Notes: generated from the letters alone by a model not told the origin. A stretch of DNA of 64,000 nt from JAPULR01 sp963665075 (GCA_963665075.1 OY762063.1:2170001-2234000); one strand, 5' to 3'; counted from the first letter of the stretch, positions 24,752-33,668 are shown. A program made the numbers and translations.

Positions 24752-25804
24752 GTGAAAATCCTGGATTTCATGGCAGTCGAAGGCCACGAGCAGATTCTTA
24801 TCTGCTCCGACCCCGTCGTCGGCCTCAAAGCCCTCATCGCCATCCACGACACCACCCTCGGCCCCGCCTGCGGCGGCTGCCGCATCTGGCCCCACGCCAC
24901 AGAAGAGGACGCCATCGAAGACGTTCTCCGTCTCTCCAAGGCCATGACCTACAAGTCGGCCCTCGCCGGCCTCGACCTCGGCGGCGGCAAGGCCCTCATC
25001 ATGGCCGACCCACGCACCGACAAGTCGGAAGCCCTCTTTCGCAGTTTCGGCAGAAACGTCGAATCCCTCGGCGGCAAGTTCATCGTCGCGGAGGATGTGG
25101 GCGCCACCCCCGCAGACATGGTCCACGTCGCCAAGGAGACGGACCACGTCGTCGGCCTCCCCATCGAAAACGGCGGCAGCGGCGAGACCTCCGTCATGAC
25201 CGGCCTGGGCGTCTATCTGGGCATGAAAGCCGCCGCCCTCGAAAAGTGGGACAGCGACTCCTTGGAAGGCAAGACCGTCGCCATTCAGGGCTTCGGCCAC
25301 GTCGCCGAAAACCTTGCCCCGTATCTTATCGACGAAGGAGCCAACCTCGTCGTCACCGACATCTTCCCCGACGCCCTCCAACGCGCCGAAGCCATCGGCG
25401 CCCGCACCGTCTCCCCCGATGAAATCTACGACGTGGACTGCCACGTCTTCTCTCCCAACGCCCTCGGCGGCGTCCTCAACCCTCGCACCATCCCCGGCCT
25501 CAAGTGCGGCGTCGTCGCCGGCGGCGCCAACAACCAGCTAAGCACGCCGGAGGACGCGAAAGCCCTGGCCCGCCGCGGCATCCTCTACGCCCCCGACTAC
25601 GTCATCAACGCCGGGGGCATCATCAACGCTTCCTGCGAAGTCGGCATGGACTACGACGAAGACCTCGCCCGCCGCAAGACCGAAGGAATCTACGACACCA
25701 TTCGGCGCGTCCTCCGAAAGGCTGCGGACGAAGACATCACCACCGCCGAGGCCGCCGACATCCTCGCAGAGGAGCGTCTAAAGGAAGCCCGCGCCCAGAC
25801 GTAG
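24752..25804 (+). CDS. Leucine/Glu/Phe/Val dehydrogenase family
   Basis: An NAD-dependent amino-acid dehydrogenase of 350 residues, the size of leucine and phenylalanine dehydrogenases rather than glutamate dehydrogenase (about 420-450). Key features are GPACGGCRIW in the substrate site, LGGGKALI with the catalytic Lys, EDVGATPADM, the nucleotide-binding GFGHVAENLAPYL, and ANNQLSTPEDA with INAGGIIN at the end. It oxidatively deaminates branched-chain or aromatic amino acids, most likely leucine. The GTG start is supported by AGGAG 7 bases upstream. It is transcribed divergently from the SbcD-like gene. Confidence 0.9.
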   Translation: MKILDFMAVEGHEQILICSDPVVGLKALIAIHDTTLGPACGGCRIWPHATEEDAIEDVLRLSKAMTYKSALAGLDLGGGKALIMADPRTDKSEALFRSFGRNVESLGGKFIVAEDVGATPADMVHVAKETDHVVGLPIENGGSGETSVMTGLGVYLGMKAAALEKWDSDSLEGKTVAIQGFGHVAENLAPYLIDEGANLVVTDIFPDALQRAEAIGARTVSPDEIYDVDCHVFSPNALGGVLNPRTIPGLKCGVVAGGANNQLSTPEDAKALARRGILYAPDYVINAGGIINASCEVGMDYDEDLARRKTEGIYDTIRRVLRKAADEDITTAEAADILAEERLKEARAQT

Positions 25805-25834
25805 GGGCGGTTCTCGAACCGCCCTGGCGCCCGC

Positions 25835-26209
25835 CTACGAATACCCGAGCCGGTGCAGATGCTCCTCGTCCATCCCCAAATAGTGCCCCACCTCGTGCAG
25901 CAGCGTCTTCCGCACCTCCTCCGCCACCTCCTCCCTCGTGTGGCAAATCCCCTCTATCGGACGCTGGTACAACTCAATCTTATCCGGCAGAAACGGCATA
26001 TCGTCTCCCCGCTCCACGCGCGAAACCCCCGTGTACAGCCCCAGCAACCCGTCGGCGCTGGGCGTCCCCGTATCCGCCAACACCTCCGCGCTGGGCCACT
26101 CCTCAACTACAATGTCCAGATTCTCCAGATACCCCAGCAACCCATCCGGCAGTCCCTCGTAGCACCGCGCCACCATCTCCTCGAAGTCTTCCTGGCTCAG
26201 GCGAATCAC
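25835..26209 (-). CDS. Zincin-like metallopeptidase family protein (PF06262 type)
   Basis: A 124-residue protein with the zinc-binding HEVGHYLGMDEEHL near its C-terminus, the hallmark of the small Zincin_1 family, preceded by the family strands IVVEEWPS and LGLYTG and the PDKIELYQRP segment. The biological substrate is unknown. The GTG start at 26209 overlaps the TGA stop of the endonuclease IV gene (GTGA), so translation is coupled. Confidence 0.88.
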   Translation of the reverse strand: MIRLSQEDFEEMVARCYEGLPDGLLGYLENLDIVVEEWPSAEVLADTGTPSADGLLGLYTGVSRVERGDDMPFLPDKIELYQRPIEGICHTREEVAEEVRKTLLHEVGHYLGMDEEHLHRLGYS

Positions 26210-27063
26210 GGGGCGATGCCCAGACGTGACCGGATATCCTTCAGGATGTCCAGATTCGCCTTGTCCGGGCCCTTCTTCTCCATGCCCGGCACCTCCAGGA
26301 AGAACGGCACGTCACGAAACGCCGGATGCGCCATGATGTTCTCGAACCCCTCGACGCCGATGTGCCCCTGCCCGATGTTCTCGTGTCTGTCGATGCCCGA
26401 CCCCAGCGGCGGCTTCGAATCGTTGGCGTGGACGGCCACCAGCCTGTCCAGCCCGATCTCCCGGTCGAATTCGTCCATCGTCGCCTCCAGCCCGTCCTTC
26501 GTAGAGACGTCGTAACCTGCGGCAAAGCTGTGCTCCGTGTCCAGGCATACCTTCACCCGCGGACTGCCCACGGTGTGAATAATCTGCCCAATCTCCTCGA
26601 ACTTGGAGCCGATGTGACGTCCCATCCCAGCCGTGTTCTCAATAGTCAGCCACGGCCCCTCCGGAGAGTCCTCCAGCACGTCGATGATGCTCTCAACGGT
26701 CTGCTTCAGAATGGCGTCGTAGCCTCTCCCCATGTGGCTGCCAGGATGAAAGATGATTCCTTCCGCGCCGATGTCGTGGGCCAGGTCCATGTAGTTCTTC
26801 AGCGACTTTATGCCCATCTTCACGTTGCGGGTTTTCGGACTGCCCAGGTTGATGAGGTAGATGCAGTGGAAGAAGACGGAGTCGATGCCGGAGCCTTCGC
26901 GATTCTCCTTGAAGGCGGCGATTTTCTCTTCGGGAACCTTCTTGAATGACCAACGCTGGGGAGCGGAGCCGAAAATCTGAATGGCCTCGCAGCCGATGTC
27001 CACCCCCCTTTGGATGGAAGTTTCGATGCCGCCGGAGGTGGATACGTGAGCGCCGAGCTTCAT
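26206..27063 (-). CDS. nfo: Endonuclease IV (deoxyribonuclease IV)
   Basis: An AP endonuclease of base-excision repair, 285 residues, TIM barrel with three metal ions. Visible motifs are KLGAHVSTSGGIE at the start, IQIFGSAPQRW, HCIYLINLGSP, IFHPGSHMG, LTIENTAGMG, KVCLDTEHSFAAGYD and HANDSKPPLGSGIDRHENIGQGHIG, which carry the His, Glu and Asp metal ligands. The ATG at 27063 is preceded by AAGGAG; the frame extends to 27129 but without homology. The downstream zincin overlaps by 4 bp. Confidence 0.95.
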   Translation of the reverse strand: MKLGAHVSTSGGIETSIQRGVDIGCEAIQIFGSAPQRWSFKKVPEEKIAAFKENREGSGIDSVFFHCIYLINLGSPKTRNVKMGIKSLKNYMDLAHDIGAEGIIFHPGSHMGRGYDAILKQTVESIIDVLEDSPEGPWLTIENTAGMGRHIGSKFEEIGQIIHTVGSPRVKVCLDTEHSFAAGYDVSTKDGLEATMDEFDREIGLDRLVAVHANDSKPPLGSGIDRHENIGQGHIGVEGFENIMAHPAFRDVPFFLEVPGMEKKGPDKANLDILKDIRSRLGIAP

Positions 27064-27191
27064 TTGCCTGCTCCTTCTGCCAGGATTATGCGAAACGTTG
27101 GTAGTTCGCCTGCCGCCATTATCAACCAACCCGTCTCACCACCGCAACCCGTCCCTTGACGGCGGTATCTGTAAAGGCGGGTTGGTCGAGG

Positions 27192-27479
27192 TTAGCCGGC
27201 GACTTGGAAGCGTTCGGATTCGGGGGGGCGGGACCATAGGTCGCCGGCGCCGGCCATTGCGGCGGCGCGTTCGGGGCTGGCGCGCCATTCGTCGTAGATT
27301 TCGTTGCTGTTCCAGGTGACGAGGGACGTGATTTTCGTGGGATCGGCGAGGGAGTAGAGGGTGGTCCGTGCGCCGAAGCCGGGGGCTTTGCTCTGGGCCA
27401 GGCCGTTGCCGTCGAGCAGCTTTCGAGCTTCGTCGATTTTGTCTTCCTTGGCCCAGTGGTGGGTTAGTACGCCAATCAT
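27192..27479 (-). CDS. Antibiotic-biosynthesis-monooxygenase-like small protein (ABM fold)
   Basis: A 95-residue protein that fits a dimeric alpha-beta barrel of the ABM type: MIGVLTHHWAK at the start, KAPGFGARTTLYSL and ITSLVTWNSNEIYDEWRAS. Such proteins are small cofactor-free monooxygenases or heme-degrading enzymes; the active-site pattern here is not specific enough to choose. The ATG at 27479 has GAAAGGAGA 6 bases upstream. Confidence 0.6.
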   Translation of the reverse strand: MIGVLTHHWAKEDKIDEARKLLDGNGLAQSKAPGFGARTTLYSLADPTKITSLVTWNSNEIYDEWRASPERAAAMAGAGDLWSRPPESERFQVAG

Positions 27480-27563
27480 GGGGTTCTCCTTTCGGTGGTG
27501 GGATTCTGGATTCCCGCCTGCGCGGGAATGACGAGTTGTGTGGGGTTCTCCTTTCGTTGGTGG
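27480..27563 (+). repeat. Dispersed palindrome flanked by a 22-bp direct duplication of a ribosome-binding region
   Basis: GGGGTTCTCCTTTCGGTGGTGG (from 27480) recurs with one change at 27542 (GGGGTTCTCCTTTCGTTGGTGG). Between them lies a palindromic repeat in inverted orientation (ATTCCCGCCTGCGCGGGAAT). The duplicated piece contains the ribosome-binding site of the ABM gene. Confidence 0.75.
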
Positions 27564-27565
27564 GG

Positions 27566-27982
27566 TTATCTTGCCAGTAGGAATACGGCGCCGGCGGCGA
27601 GGATGACGCCGGCGATTCTTTCGATGCTGATGGGTTCTCTGAGGATGAGGAATCCGAGGACGGCGACGACGGCGATGTTCATGCCGAAGAGAGGGTAGAC
27701 GGTGGAGACGGGGCCGCGGCTGAGGGCCACGTATTGGCTGATGATGGCGACGCTGAGGGCGATGCCGGAGAGGACGAGGAGAAGGGTGGGCTGGTTCCAT
27801 CCGAGGTGGTCGGTGATTTTGACGCCGCGGTAGAGGGCGAAGAGCAGGGCGGAGACGACGAGGAAGGTGTTGGTGACGAAGACGGCGGCCTCCGGCGGGA
27901 TGCTGCGGAGGGAGAATTTGAGGAGGATGACCATGACGGCGTAGGAGGCCATGGCGATTAGGGTCCAGAAGATGTAGTGCAA
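27566..27982 (-). CDS. EamA-type small membrane transporter
   Basis: A 138-residue protein with about four to five hydrophobic segments that matches one EamA unit of the drug/metabolite transporter superfamily (YALYRGVK-like loop ALYRGVKITDH, ALSRGPVSTVYPLFGMN, LGFLILREPISIERIAGVIL). Most EamA proteins have two such units; single-unit members work as dimers, as EmrE-type proteins do. The substrate is unknown. Confidence 0.8.
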   Translation of the reverse strand: MHYIFWTLIAMASYAVMVILLKFSLRSIPPEAAVFVTNTFLVVSALLFALYRGVKITDHLGWNQPTLLLVLSGIALSVAIISQYVALSRGPVSTVYPLFGMNIAVVAVLGFLILREPISIERIAGVILAAGAVFLLAR

Positions 27983-28071
27983 GGGAAGTTTCTCCTGCGG
28001 ATGGGGGTTAGGGGTATATTGTACATTAGGATTTTGCGGGTTTGGGGATTAGGCGAAGGGAGGACGGGGCC

Positions 28072-28146
28072 GCTCGACCCATCGACAGGCCCTTTGACAA
28101 GCTCAGGGCAGGCTCAGGACAGGCTCAGGACAGGCTTAGGGTGAGC
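28072..28146 (-). repeat. Dispersed CCTGAGC/GTCGAAGGG repeat with extra tandem blocks
   Basis: In the reverse orientation, the core block CTCAGGACAGG is repeated in tandem (about 28100-28133) between the two ends of the repeat. Nothing else is seen in 27983-28197. Confidence 0.7.
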
Positions 28147-28197
28147 GTTGGGGAAATGGGACGTAGGGTGAGCGGATAAGGGGGTGGCAGAGGAACG

Positions 28198-28896
28198 GTG
28201 GGGGACGACGCTCCCGACTACTCGACCATCAGCCGGTTTCGGAAGGAGTTGGCTAAGAGGGGGTTGAGCGAGAAGCTGTTCGAGGAGTTGGGTCCCCAGC
28301 TGAAGAGGCACGGTCTGATGTTGAAGGAGGGGACGTTGATGGACGCCACGCCGGTTGCGGCCAAGGTGAAGCGTCCGCTCATGTCTATGGGTGCCGGAGC
28401 GAAGGGGCCCCACGGACCCCGACGCCGACTGGAGCTACGCTGGGGGGAAGCGGCGGAGTCACTTCGGCTACAAGGCGCACATAGGGGTGGATGAAGGGAC
28501 GGGGTTGGTGCGGAAGGCGGCGCTTACCCCGGCGAAGGTGAATGAGAGTGAAGTGGCGGACGGGTTGATAAGCGGGGACGAGGCGGCGGTGTACGGGGCC
28601 GGGCCTGCGAGTCCAAAGAGCGGCGGAAGCGGTTGAAGTCCCGGGGAATCGATGACCGGATCATGCACAGGTCCCACAAGCACGAGAAGGAGTTGCCGCA
28701 CTGGCAGAAGAAGCGCAACAAGTTGATCAGTCCCATGCGAAGGAAGGTGGAGAACGTGTTTGGAACCCTGAAGCGCAGCTACGGATACAGCCGGGTGCGA
28801 TATAGGGGGTTGGCGCGCAACGGGGTGGAGATGTGATTCAAGCTGATGGCCTACAACCTGAGGAGGCGGATGACGCTGTCCCCTTGCGCGGCTTAG
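28198..28896 (+). pseudogene. Broken IS5-family transposase
   Basis: Three overlapping pieces of one DDE transposase. The first (28198 to about 28415) carries YSTISRFRKELAKRGLSE and LMDATPVAAK. The second, in another frame (to about 28610), carries DADWSYAGGKRRSHFGYKAH and VDEGTGLVRKA. The third, back in the first frame, carries MHRSHKHEKELPHWQKKRNK and RKVENVFGTLKRSYGYSRVR, then a TGA at 28834, then FKLMAYNLRRR to a stop at 28894-28896. There are thus two frameshifts and one nonsense codon, and the region of the second catalytic Asp (VYGAGPASP) is corrupted. The 5' end is missing. It is a dead insertion sequence. Confidence 0.85.
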
Positions 28897-28906
28897 GCCC
28901 GGTTGG

Positions 28907-28998
28907 GGAGCAACCTGGGGGTGTCGGGGCGTTCACGCAGATACACTTATTCCTCTTGCTTACAAGGTGGAGCAACCCGGGGGTATCGGGGCGTTCAC
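28907..28998 (+). repeat. 30-bp direct repeat downstream of the IS remnant
   Basis: Two 30-bp copies, 28907-28936 and 28969-28998, differ at two positions (GGAGCAACC-Y-GGGGGT-R-TCGGGGCGTTCAC). They follow the transposase remnant and may be the end of the former element or a duplicated target. The rest of 28897-29169 shows no gene. Confidence 0.75.
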
Positions 28999-29169
28999 TC
29001 ATCCGTAGAGGCCCTGAAGGGCCGGGCTGAACCTCTTCCAATGGGATTTGCTGGCCCTCGATTCCGCGTCGGACTCCTTATTTCCAACCCCAAACCACCA
29101 TCTCAAGCCTACATCCTCAGTTGTTCAAAGGTCTCCTTAAGGAAGAGGATTAAGGCGAGGGCGATCCCC

Positions 29170-30822
29170 CTAACCTCCCAACCACGTCTTCGCCCAGAAG
29201 ATATACTCCGCCGCCGCCGTGTTGGGGTAAAATCCGCTGACCGCGTCCTGCATCACCCACAGCGTACTCCCGCCCCCCAGCGTGGCCATGTGCGCCTCCC
29301 CCAACAGCCGACGCTGTATCTCCCGGACAACCTCCCCCCGTTCGACGCTGTCGAATCCTAACTCCTGCTGTGATTCTATCAGACTGTCCAACTCCGCGTC
29401 GCCGTGACCGAGTATGTTCCACTGGCCGCTGCTGTGAAGGGCTGAAAACAGATAGCCGTTCGGCCCCGAAACGGGCGGAGGCGGCCCCACAAACATCTGA
29501 TAGTCCTTCTTGCGCCACACCCGCTCCGAATACTCCACGGGATTCAACACCGTCAGCGTTGCCACGAATCCCGCCTCCGTCAGCGCGGATTCTATCCTCT
29601 CCCCCAACGCAACCGTTTCGTCCCCGAAATCCGCAACCGACAACTCCACCGACTTCCCTCGAACGTCGACGCCGGAACCGCCGCCGAAGTAGCCCTGCGC
29701 TTCTTCTTCGTCCAGCAGCCACGACGCCTCCACTACCGGCATTCCCGCGCCGACAATCTCCCCATCAGCCAGAAATTCCTGAGGTCGCAGCGAATTGAAC
29801 ACTGCCCTACGCACCTCTAGGTCATCAAAGGGCGGCCGTCCCGCGTTCATCGCCAGCATCAATCCCAACCCGCCTTCTTGGGACACTACCGTCTTGCTTG
29901 GAAACCCCCTCGACTCAAGAAGCTCCCACTCGCTGGCCTCGACGTCATATATATCCAACTGCCCCGTGAGGAAGGCCGCCAGCCGAGCCTCCGGGTCCTT
30001 TATCACCTTGAATGTCAACCCGTCGGCGAAGGGCAGCCCCTCCTCGAAATAATCGGGGTTGGCCTCGAACTCTGTGCCGTCCCCCTCAACCGTCCGCAGC
30101 CACGTCCACGGCCCCGTGCCTACCACCGGCCCCGGCTCCAGCGATCCCGACGCAATCACCACCTCCGGCGCCACCACCTTGCTCCGCCCGTCCGCCAACG
30201 CCAGCAGGAAATCCGTGTCCCAGTATCGCAGCTGTATTCTCACCGTGCGCTCGTCCGGCGCTTCCACGCCCTCAACGCTTTGCAGTAGCGGGCTGTTGGC
30301 CCACCCCGCCGTTCTCTGCCGGTTATAGCTGAACACCACGTCCTGCGCCGAAAGTTTGCGTCCGTTCACCGGCGGCAAGTCCTGCCAGTGGACGTTGTCT
30401 CTCAGCCGAAATTCATAGACCATATCGGCGTCCAGACGCCAGCTTTCGCACAGGTCGCACTCCAGCAGCAGACTTGGCTGGACTACTTCCTCCCCCGTTC
30501 GCAGGCGCAGCATTCGGCTGAACGCCACCCCCGGCCCCCGCGCGGCCAGCGTCGGCGAAACATCCTGGTGAACGTCCAGATGCTTCACGTCCGCCCGCGC
30601 CAACGCCACGATGTGTCCGCCGTATTCCCCCGCCGGCAGTGTCGACGATGGTTGGGAAATGACGGGCGGCGCCGTAGCCGTCGGGCTGGTCGTCGGCGCA
30701 GCCTCCGTAGGTGTTGGAGACGGCGGCGCTTCTTCCGACGAAACGCATCCCGCAACCACCATCAGCAGAAACACGAAGCCAGCCAGCCACAAAATGCCCC
30801 GTTTCGCGCCTTCCAAACTCAT
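29170..30822 (-). CDS. Peptide/oligopeptide-type ABC substrate-binding lipoprotein (family 5)
   Basis: A 550-residue solute-binding protein. The signal peptide ends in a lipobox VVAGC (Cys about 26), followed by a Pro/Thr/Ser linker. The mature domain has the SBP_bac_5 order: HLDVHQDVSPTLAARGP, VYEFRLRDNVHWQDLPPVNG, LSAQDVVFSYNRQ, GTGPWTW, FKVIKDPEARLAAFLTGQLD and the C-terminal lobe ending GFYPNTAAAEYIFW. It would capture peptides or similar solutes outside the membrane. No permease or ATPase gene is adjacent, so it is an orphan binding protein here. Confidence 0.88.
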   Translation of the reverse strand: MSLEGAKRGILWLAGFVFLLMVVAGCVSSEEAPPSPTPTEAAPTTSPTATAPPVISQPSSTLPAGEYGGHIVALARADVKHLDVHQDVSPTLAARGPGVAFSRMLRLRTGEEVVQPSLLLECDLCESWRLDADMVYEFRLRDNVHWQDLPPVNGRKLSAQDVVFSYNRQRTAGWANSPLLQSVEGVEAPDERTVRIQLRYWDTDFLLALADGRSKVVAPEVVIASGSLEPGPVVGTGPWTWLRTVEGDGTEFEANPDYFEEGLPFADGLTFKVIKDPEARLAAFLTGQLDIYDVEASEWELLESRGFPSKTVVSQEGGLGLMLAMNAGRPPFDDLEVRRAVFNSLRPQEFLADGEIVGAGMPVVEASWLLDEEEAQGYFGGGSGVDVRGKSVELSVADFGDETVALGERIESALTEAGFVATLTVLNPVEYSERVWRKKDYQMFVGPPPPVSGPNGYLFSALHSSGQWNILGHGDAELDSLIESQQELGFDSVERGEVVREIQRRLLGEAHMATLGGGSTLWVMQDAVSGFYPNTAAAEYIFWAKTWLGG

Positions 30823-30871
30823 AATCCCCCTAAAATCGACTTGCGCCCTCCCGCAGTCATCCCAAAGATAC

Positions 30872-30907
30872 TATAATTGAAGGTGCATATTACACCGCAG
30901 GAAGGCC
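30872..30907 (+). promoter_or_regulatory. -10 box and ribosome-binding site of the TatD gene
   Basis: A perfect TATAAT at 30872-30877 and AGGAAGG at about 30899-30905, 4 bases before the ATG at 30910. The ribosome-binding site decides for this ATG over the TTG at 30877, which overlaps the -10 box. Confidence 0.5.
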
Positions 30908-30909
30908 AA

Positions 30910-31710
30910 ATGCCGCCACTAGTTGACGCCCACACCCACCTGGACCACTACGAACCCGCCGAAATTCCCGGCATCCTGGAGCGCGCCGCCGCCGCCAACG
31001 TCCGGCTCATGGTCTGCGCCGGCACCACCCTCGTGTCCACCCGCAACTCCGTCGCCCTCGCCAACGAACACCGCCCCATCTACGCAGGCGTCGGCTTCCA
31101 TCCCGCCGACCTTCAAGGCCCCATAACCTACGCCATCTACGACGAGTTCAAGTCCCTCGCCGAGAACAATCCCAAGGTGGTCTGCGTAAGCGAAATCGGC
31201 CTCGACTTCCTTCCCACTTCCCCCGATAAAGAAATCCAACTCCAGGCCTTCCGCGCCCAGATTCGCCTCGCTCTGGAACTCAACAAGCCCATCGTCTTTC
31301 ACTCGCGGGAGTCCCACCCGGAGGTGCTGCAAACCCTGCGAGAGGAGGGAGCCGACGCCGTTGGAGGCGTGATGCACTACTTCCAAGGCGACGAAGCCAC
31401 CGCCCGCGAGGCCATCGACCTGGGCTTCCGCATCTCTCTGGCCAAGCCCCTGCTGCGCCTGCCGGAGTTGCAGGAAGTCGCGAAGGTTCTGCCTTTGGAG
31501 CACATCGTGTTGGAGACGGACTCCGCGCCCCAGCCCTTCAAGAAATACCGCCGCAACTGGACGGAACCCCGCCACCTGGTTCAGATTTCAGAGAAGCTCG
31601 CGGAACTGAAGGGTATCCCCGTCGAAGAAGTCGTCCAAACCACCACCGACAACCTCCTCAACATCCTCGGTTTGAATGCCGACGTCTTGGAAACCGACGA
31701 AGGCGCCTAA
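30910..31710 (+). CDS. TatD-family metal-dependent DNase/hydrolase
   Basis: A TIM-barrel hydrolase of about 266 residues. Family motifs are DAHTHLDHYEP with the H-x-H metal site, YAGVGFHPAD, VSEIGLDFLP with the bridging Glu, KPIVFHSRESHPEVL, GVMHYFQGDE and ETDSAPQPF with the catalytic Asp. TatD proteins are 3'-5' exonucleases or deacylases involved in DNA repair and turnover. The stop overlaps the convergent peptidase MA stop by 4 bp. Confidence 0.9.
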   Translation: MPPLVDAHTHLDHYEPAEIPGILERAAAANVRLMVCAGTTLVSTRNSVALANEHRPIYAGVGFHPADLQGPITYAIYDEFKSLAENNPKVVCVSEIGLDFLPTSPDKEIQLQAFRAQIRLALELNKPIVFHSRESHPEVLQTLREEGADAVGGVMHYFQGDEATAREAIDLGFRISLAKPLLRLPELQEVAKVLPLEHIVLETDSAPQPFKKYRRNWTEPRHLVQISEKLAELKGIPVEEVVQTTTDNLLNILGLNADVLETDEGA

Positions 31711-33065
31711 CCTTCCCGGTATCCCCCACCATCCCAATCATCTCCGTCCCAACTATCCCGCCGCCTTGGCGCCAACCGCCCATACAAGAACCGCGCCCCC
31801 ACTACCGCCGCCGCCAGCAGCGCCGCCGACGCTAACAAAATGCTGTCCATACGCATGAACAGCTCGTCAGTCCTTCTCTCCTGAACCACCTGCCCGTCGC
31901 CCTGTGCTCGACCCTCCTCTGCCGTAACGTCGGATGTCTTTCCCTTGACGCCTTCACTCCGGCCACTTGACGGCTCATCCGGCGGAACGTAGCCGGAAGC
32001 CTGCCCCCACTCCCGCTCCAACCCGTCCTGGTCGAAACCGTACGTCTCCATCAGCGCGTCGTCGATGGACAACCCGTGCCCGAACTCCCACAGCAACTCC
32101 CTGAACTTCTCCGCTCCATATTTCTCGATAAGATGCGTCACCACGCTTTCCGACTTCCGGTAGAAATAGCTGATGTCCGACATCCGCCCCGTCATCGACT
32201 GCATCCCTCTTAGGGGAATTGTCCCTCCCCTCCGGTTTTCCAGCTGGGATGCCGGCCGCGCCCTCGATCCCGGCTCGGAGTAGCTGGCGAACCCTTCGTT
32301 CAACCAGGCCGGAATCGGTGGCGACGGATCGTGTATCACCGCGTCCAGCATCAGATGCGCCGCTTCGTGCACAATCAGCCCTTCCTTCAGCCCAATCCCC
32401 GCAAACAGGTTCCACTCCGAGAAGGCGAACCCGTGAAATATCTGCTCCTCGTCGATGGTCCTGCTCAGACGTGGAAAGGCTTCCCGCACTTCACTTTCCC
32501 GGTTATAAATCACCCCCAGCATCGGCTTTTCCGGCCCGCCGCCCAAAACCTCCTCCACCCACGCCAGCGATTCCACCAGCGACTCGGCAAATCTCTCCAC
32601 CCGGTTTCTTGACAGATCGTGATATAGCAGCACAAGCGGCCCGGCGGTGACGGACTCCCATTCAAATCGCGTGTCCGTGTACAGCAGACTCTGACGCGGC
32701 GTCTCCGACACGTTGCCCGCCTCGTCTCGTACCGTATAGAAATACTCCAGCGACGCCAACGGCGGGATGTACGTCGCCCCGTCCGTCTCCAGCAGGTGCT
32801 CCGCCTCTATCCTCGTGCCCGGCTCCACCTCCAGATACACATAGTTCCACGGCCCGTCGTTGGCGTTGCGGAAGTTCAACTTGACCTCCACCACCGGCGA
32901 CTCCGCCTCTACCTCCACGTTGAACGTCACCCCTTCCGCGAACCGCACCTGCGCGTCTTGCGACAGAACCTCCGGCCCGCCGCCGGAACCCTCGACGGCA
33001 AGCGTCGCGCCGACAATCAGCAGCGCCAGCGCAAAGACGATTATCGCCAAACGACGCGGACTCAT
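31707..33065 (-). CDS. Peptidase MA-like membrane-anchored metalloprotease
   Basis: A 452-residue protein with an N-terminal signal anchor (IIVFALALLIVGATLA), an extracytoplasmic beta domain, and a gluzincin core with HEAAH at 233-237 and the downstream Glu in WLNEGFASYSE (residues 254-263), the pattern of peptidase MA. A second hydrophobic helix near the C-terminus (ILLASAALLAAAVVGARFLY) is followed by a basic tail, so both ends may be membrane-bound with the catalytic domain outside. The substrate is unknown. Confidence 0.82.
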   Translation of the reverse strand: MSPRRLAIIVFALALLIVGATLAVEGSGGGPEVLSQDAQVRFAEGVTFNVEVEAESPVVEVKLNFRNANDGPWNYVYLEVEPGTRIEAEHLLETDGATYIPPLASLEYFYTVRDEAGNVSETPRQSLLYTDTRFEWESVTAGPLVLLYHDLSRNRVERFAESLVESLAWVEEVLGGGPEKPMLGVIYNRESEVREAFPRLSRTIDEEQIFHGFAFSEWNLFAGIGLKEGLIVHEAAHLMLDAVIHDPSPPIPAWLNEGFASYSEPGSRARPASQLENRRGGTIPLRGMQSMTGRMSDISYFYRKSESVVTHLIEKYGAEKFRELLWEFGHGLSIDDALMETYGFDQDGLEREWGQASGYVPPDEPSSGRSEGVKGKTSDVTAEEGRAQGDGQVVQERRTDELFMRMDSILLASAALLAAAVVGARFLYGRLAPRRRDSWDGDDWDGGGYREG

Positions 33066-33262
33066 CGACGCAAAATCCCTTCTATCAAAATAAACGTCAA
33101 CTTTCCCATGTCCCTAATAGTATACGAAACATCGCCGCCAAAGGCTTCACCCACCCCCCCTTCGTAACCGCTGCTCCCATCTTGAGATAGGGTGGGGGCC
33201 GTTGCCAAACACCCCGTCCAACCCTTAGCCTAGATACCCACATCCCCCAAGGAGCGTCGCCC

Positions 33263-33661
33263 GTGGTCAACATACCCGAATCCTTCATCCAGGAAATGAT
33301 AGCCCACGCCAACGAGGAATTCCCCAACGAATGCTGCGGCGTCCTCGCCGGCGCTAGCGAAAAATTCCTCAAGCGCTTCCCCATGACCAACGTGGACGCC
33401 AGCCCCTACCGCTTCAGCTGGGACCACCAGGAGCTCTTCCACGTCTGGCGCGAAATGGAGGACAACGACTGGGAGCATCGCGCCGTCTACCACTCCCACA
33501 CCCACAGCCCCGCCTACCCCTCCGACACCGACGTCCGCCTCGCCGGCTGGCCCGAAGCCTACTACGTCATCGTCTCCCTCCAGGACAGGGAAAACCCCGT
33601 CGTCCGCGCCTTTCGCATCATCGACGGCCAGATCTCCGAAGAAGAACTGGTCGTCGTCTAA
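33263..33661 (+). CDS. JAMM/Mov34-type metalloprotease (M67 family)
   Basis: A 132-residue MPN+ domain protein. The conserved Glu is in EEFPNECCGVLAG and the zinc motif is HSHTHSPAYPSDTD, which matches H-x-H-x-S-x(2)-D with slightly extended spacing. Bacterial members cleave C-terminal extensions from ubiquitin-like sulfur carriers (MoaD/ThiS/CysO) or related substrates. A molybdenum-cofactor role fits the XdhC and MocA-like genes immediately downstream but is inference. The GTG at 33263 has AAGGAG 8 bases upstream. Confidence 0.88.
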   Translation: MVNIPESFIQEMIAHANEEFPNECCGVLAGASEKFLKRFPMTNVDASPYRFSWDHQELFHVWREMEDNDWEHRAVYHSHTHSPAYPSDTDVRLAGWPEAYYVIVSLQDRENPVVRAFRIIDGQISEEELVVV

Positions 33662-33668
33662 CCACCAA

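Noticed and set aside
24668..25444. N-terminal extension of the SbcD-like protein
   Set aside because: It mirrors the dehydrogenase gene, is Gly/Ala/Asp-rich, and the domain starts at the ATG at 24667 next to a TATAAT box.
28834..28836. TGA in the transposase as a second selenocysteine codon
   Set aside because: The gene already has two frameshifts and a corrupted active site, and the position is not a Cys in the family; it is simple decay.
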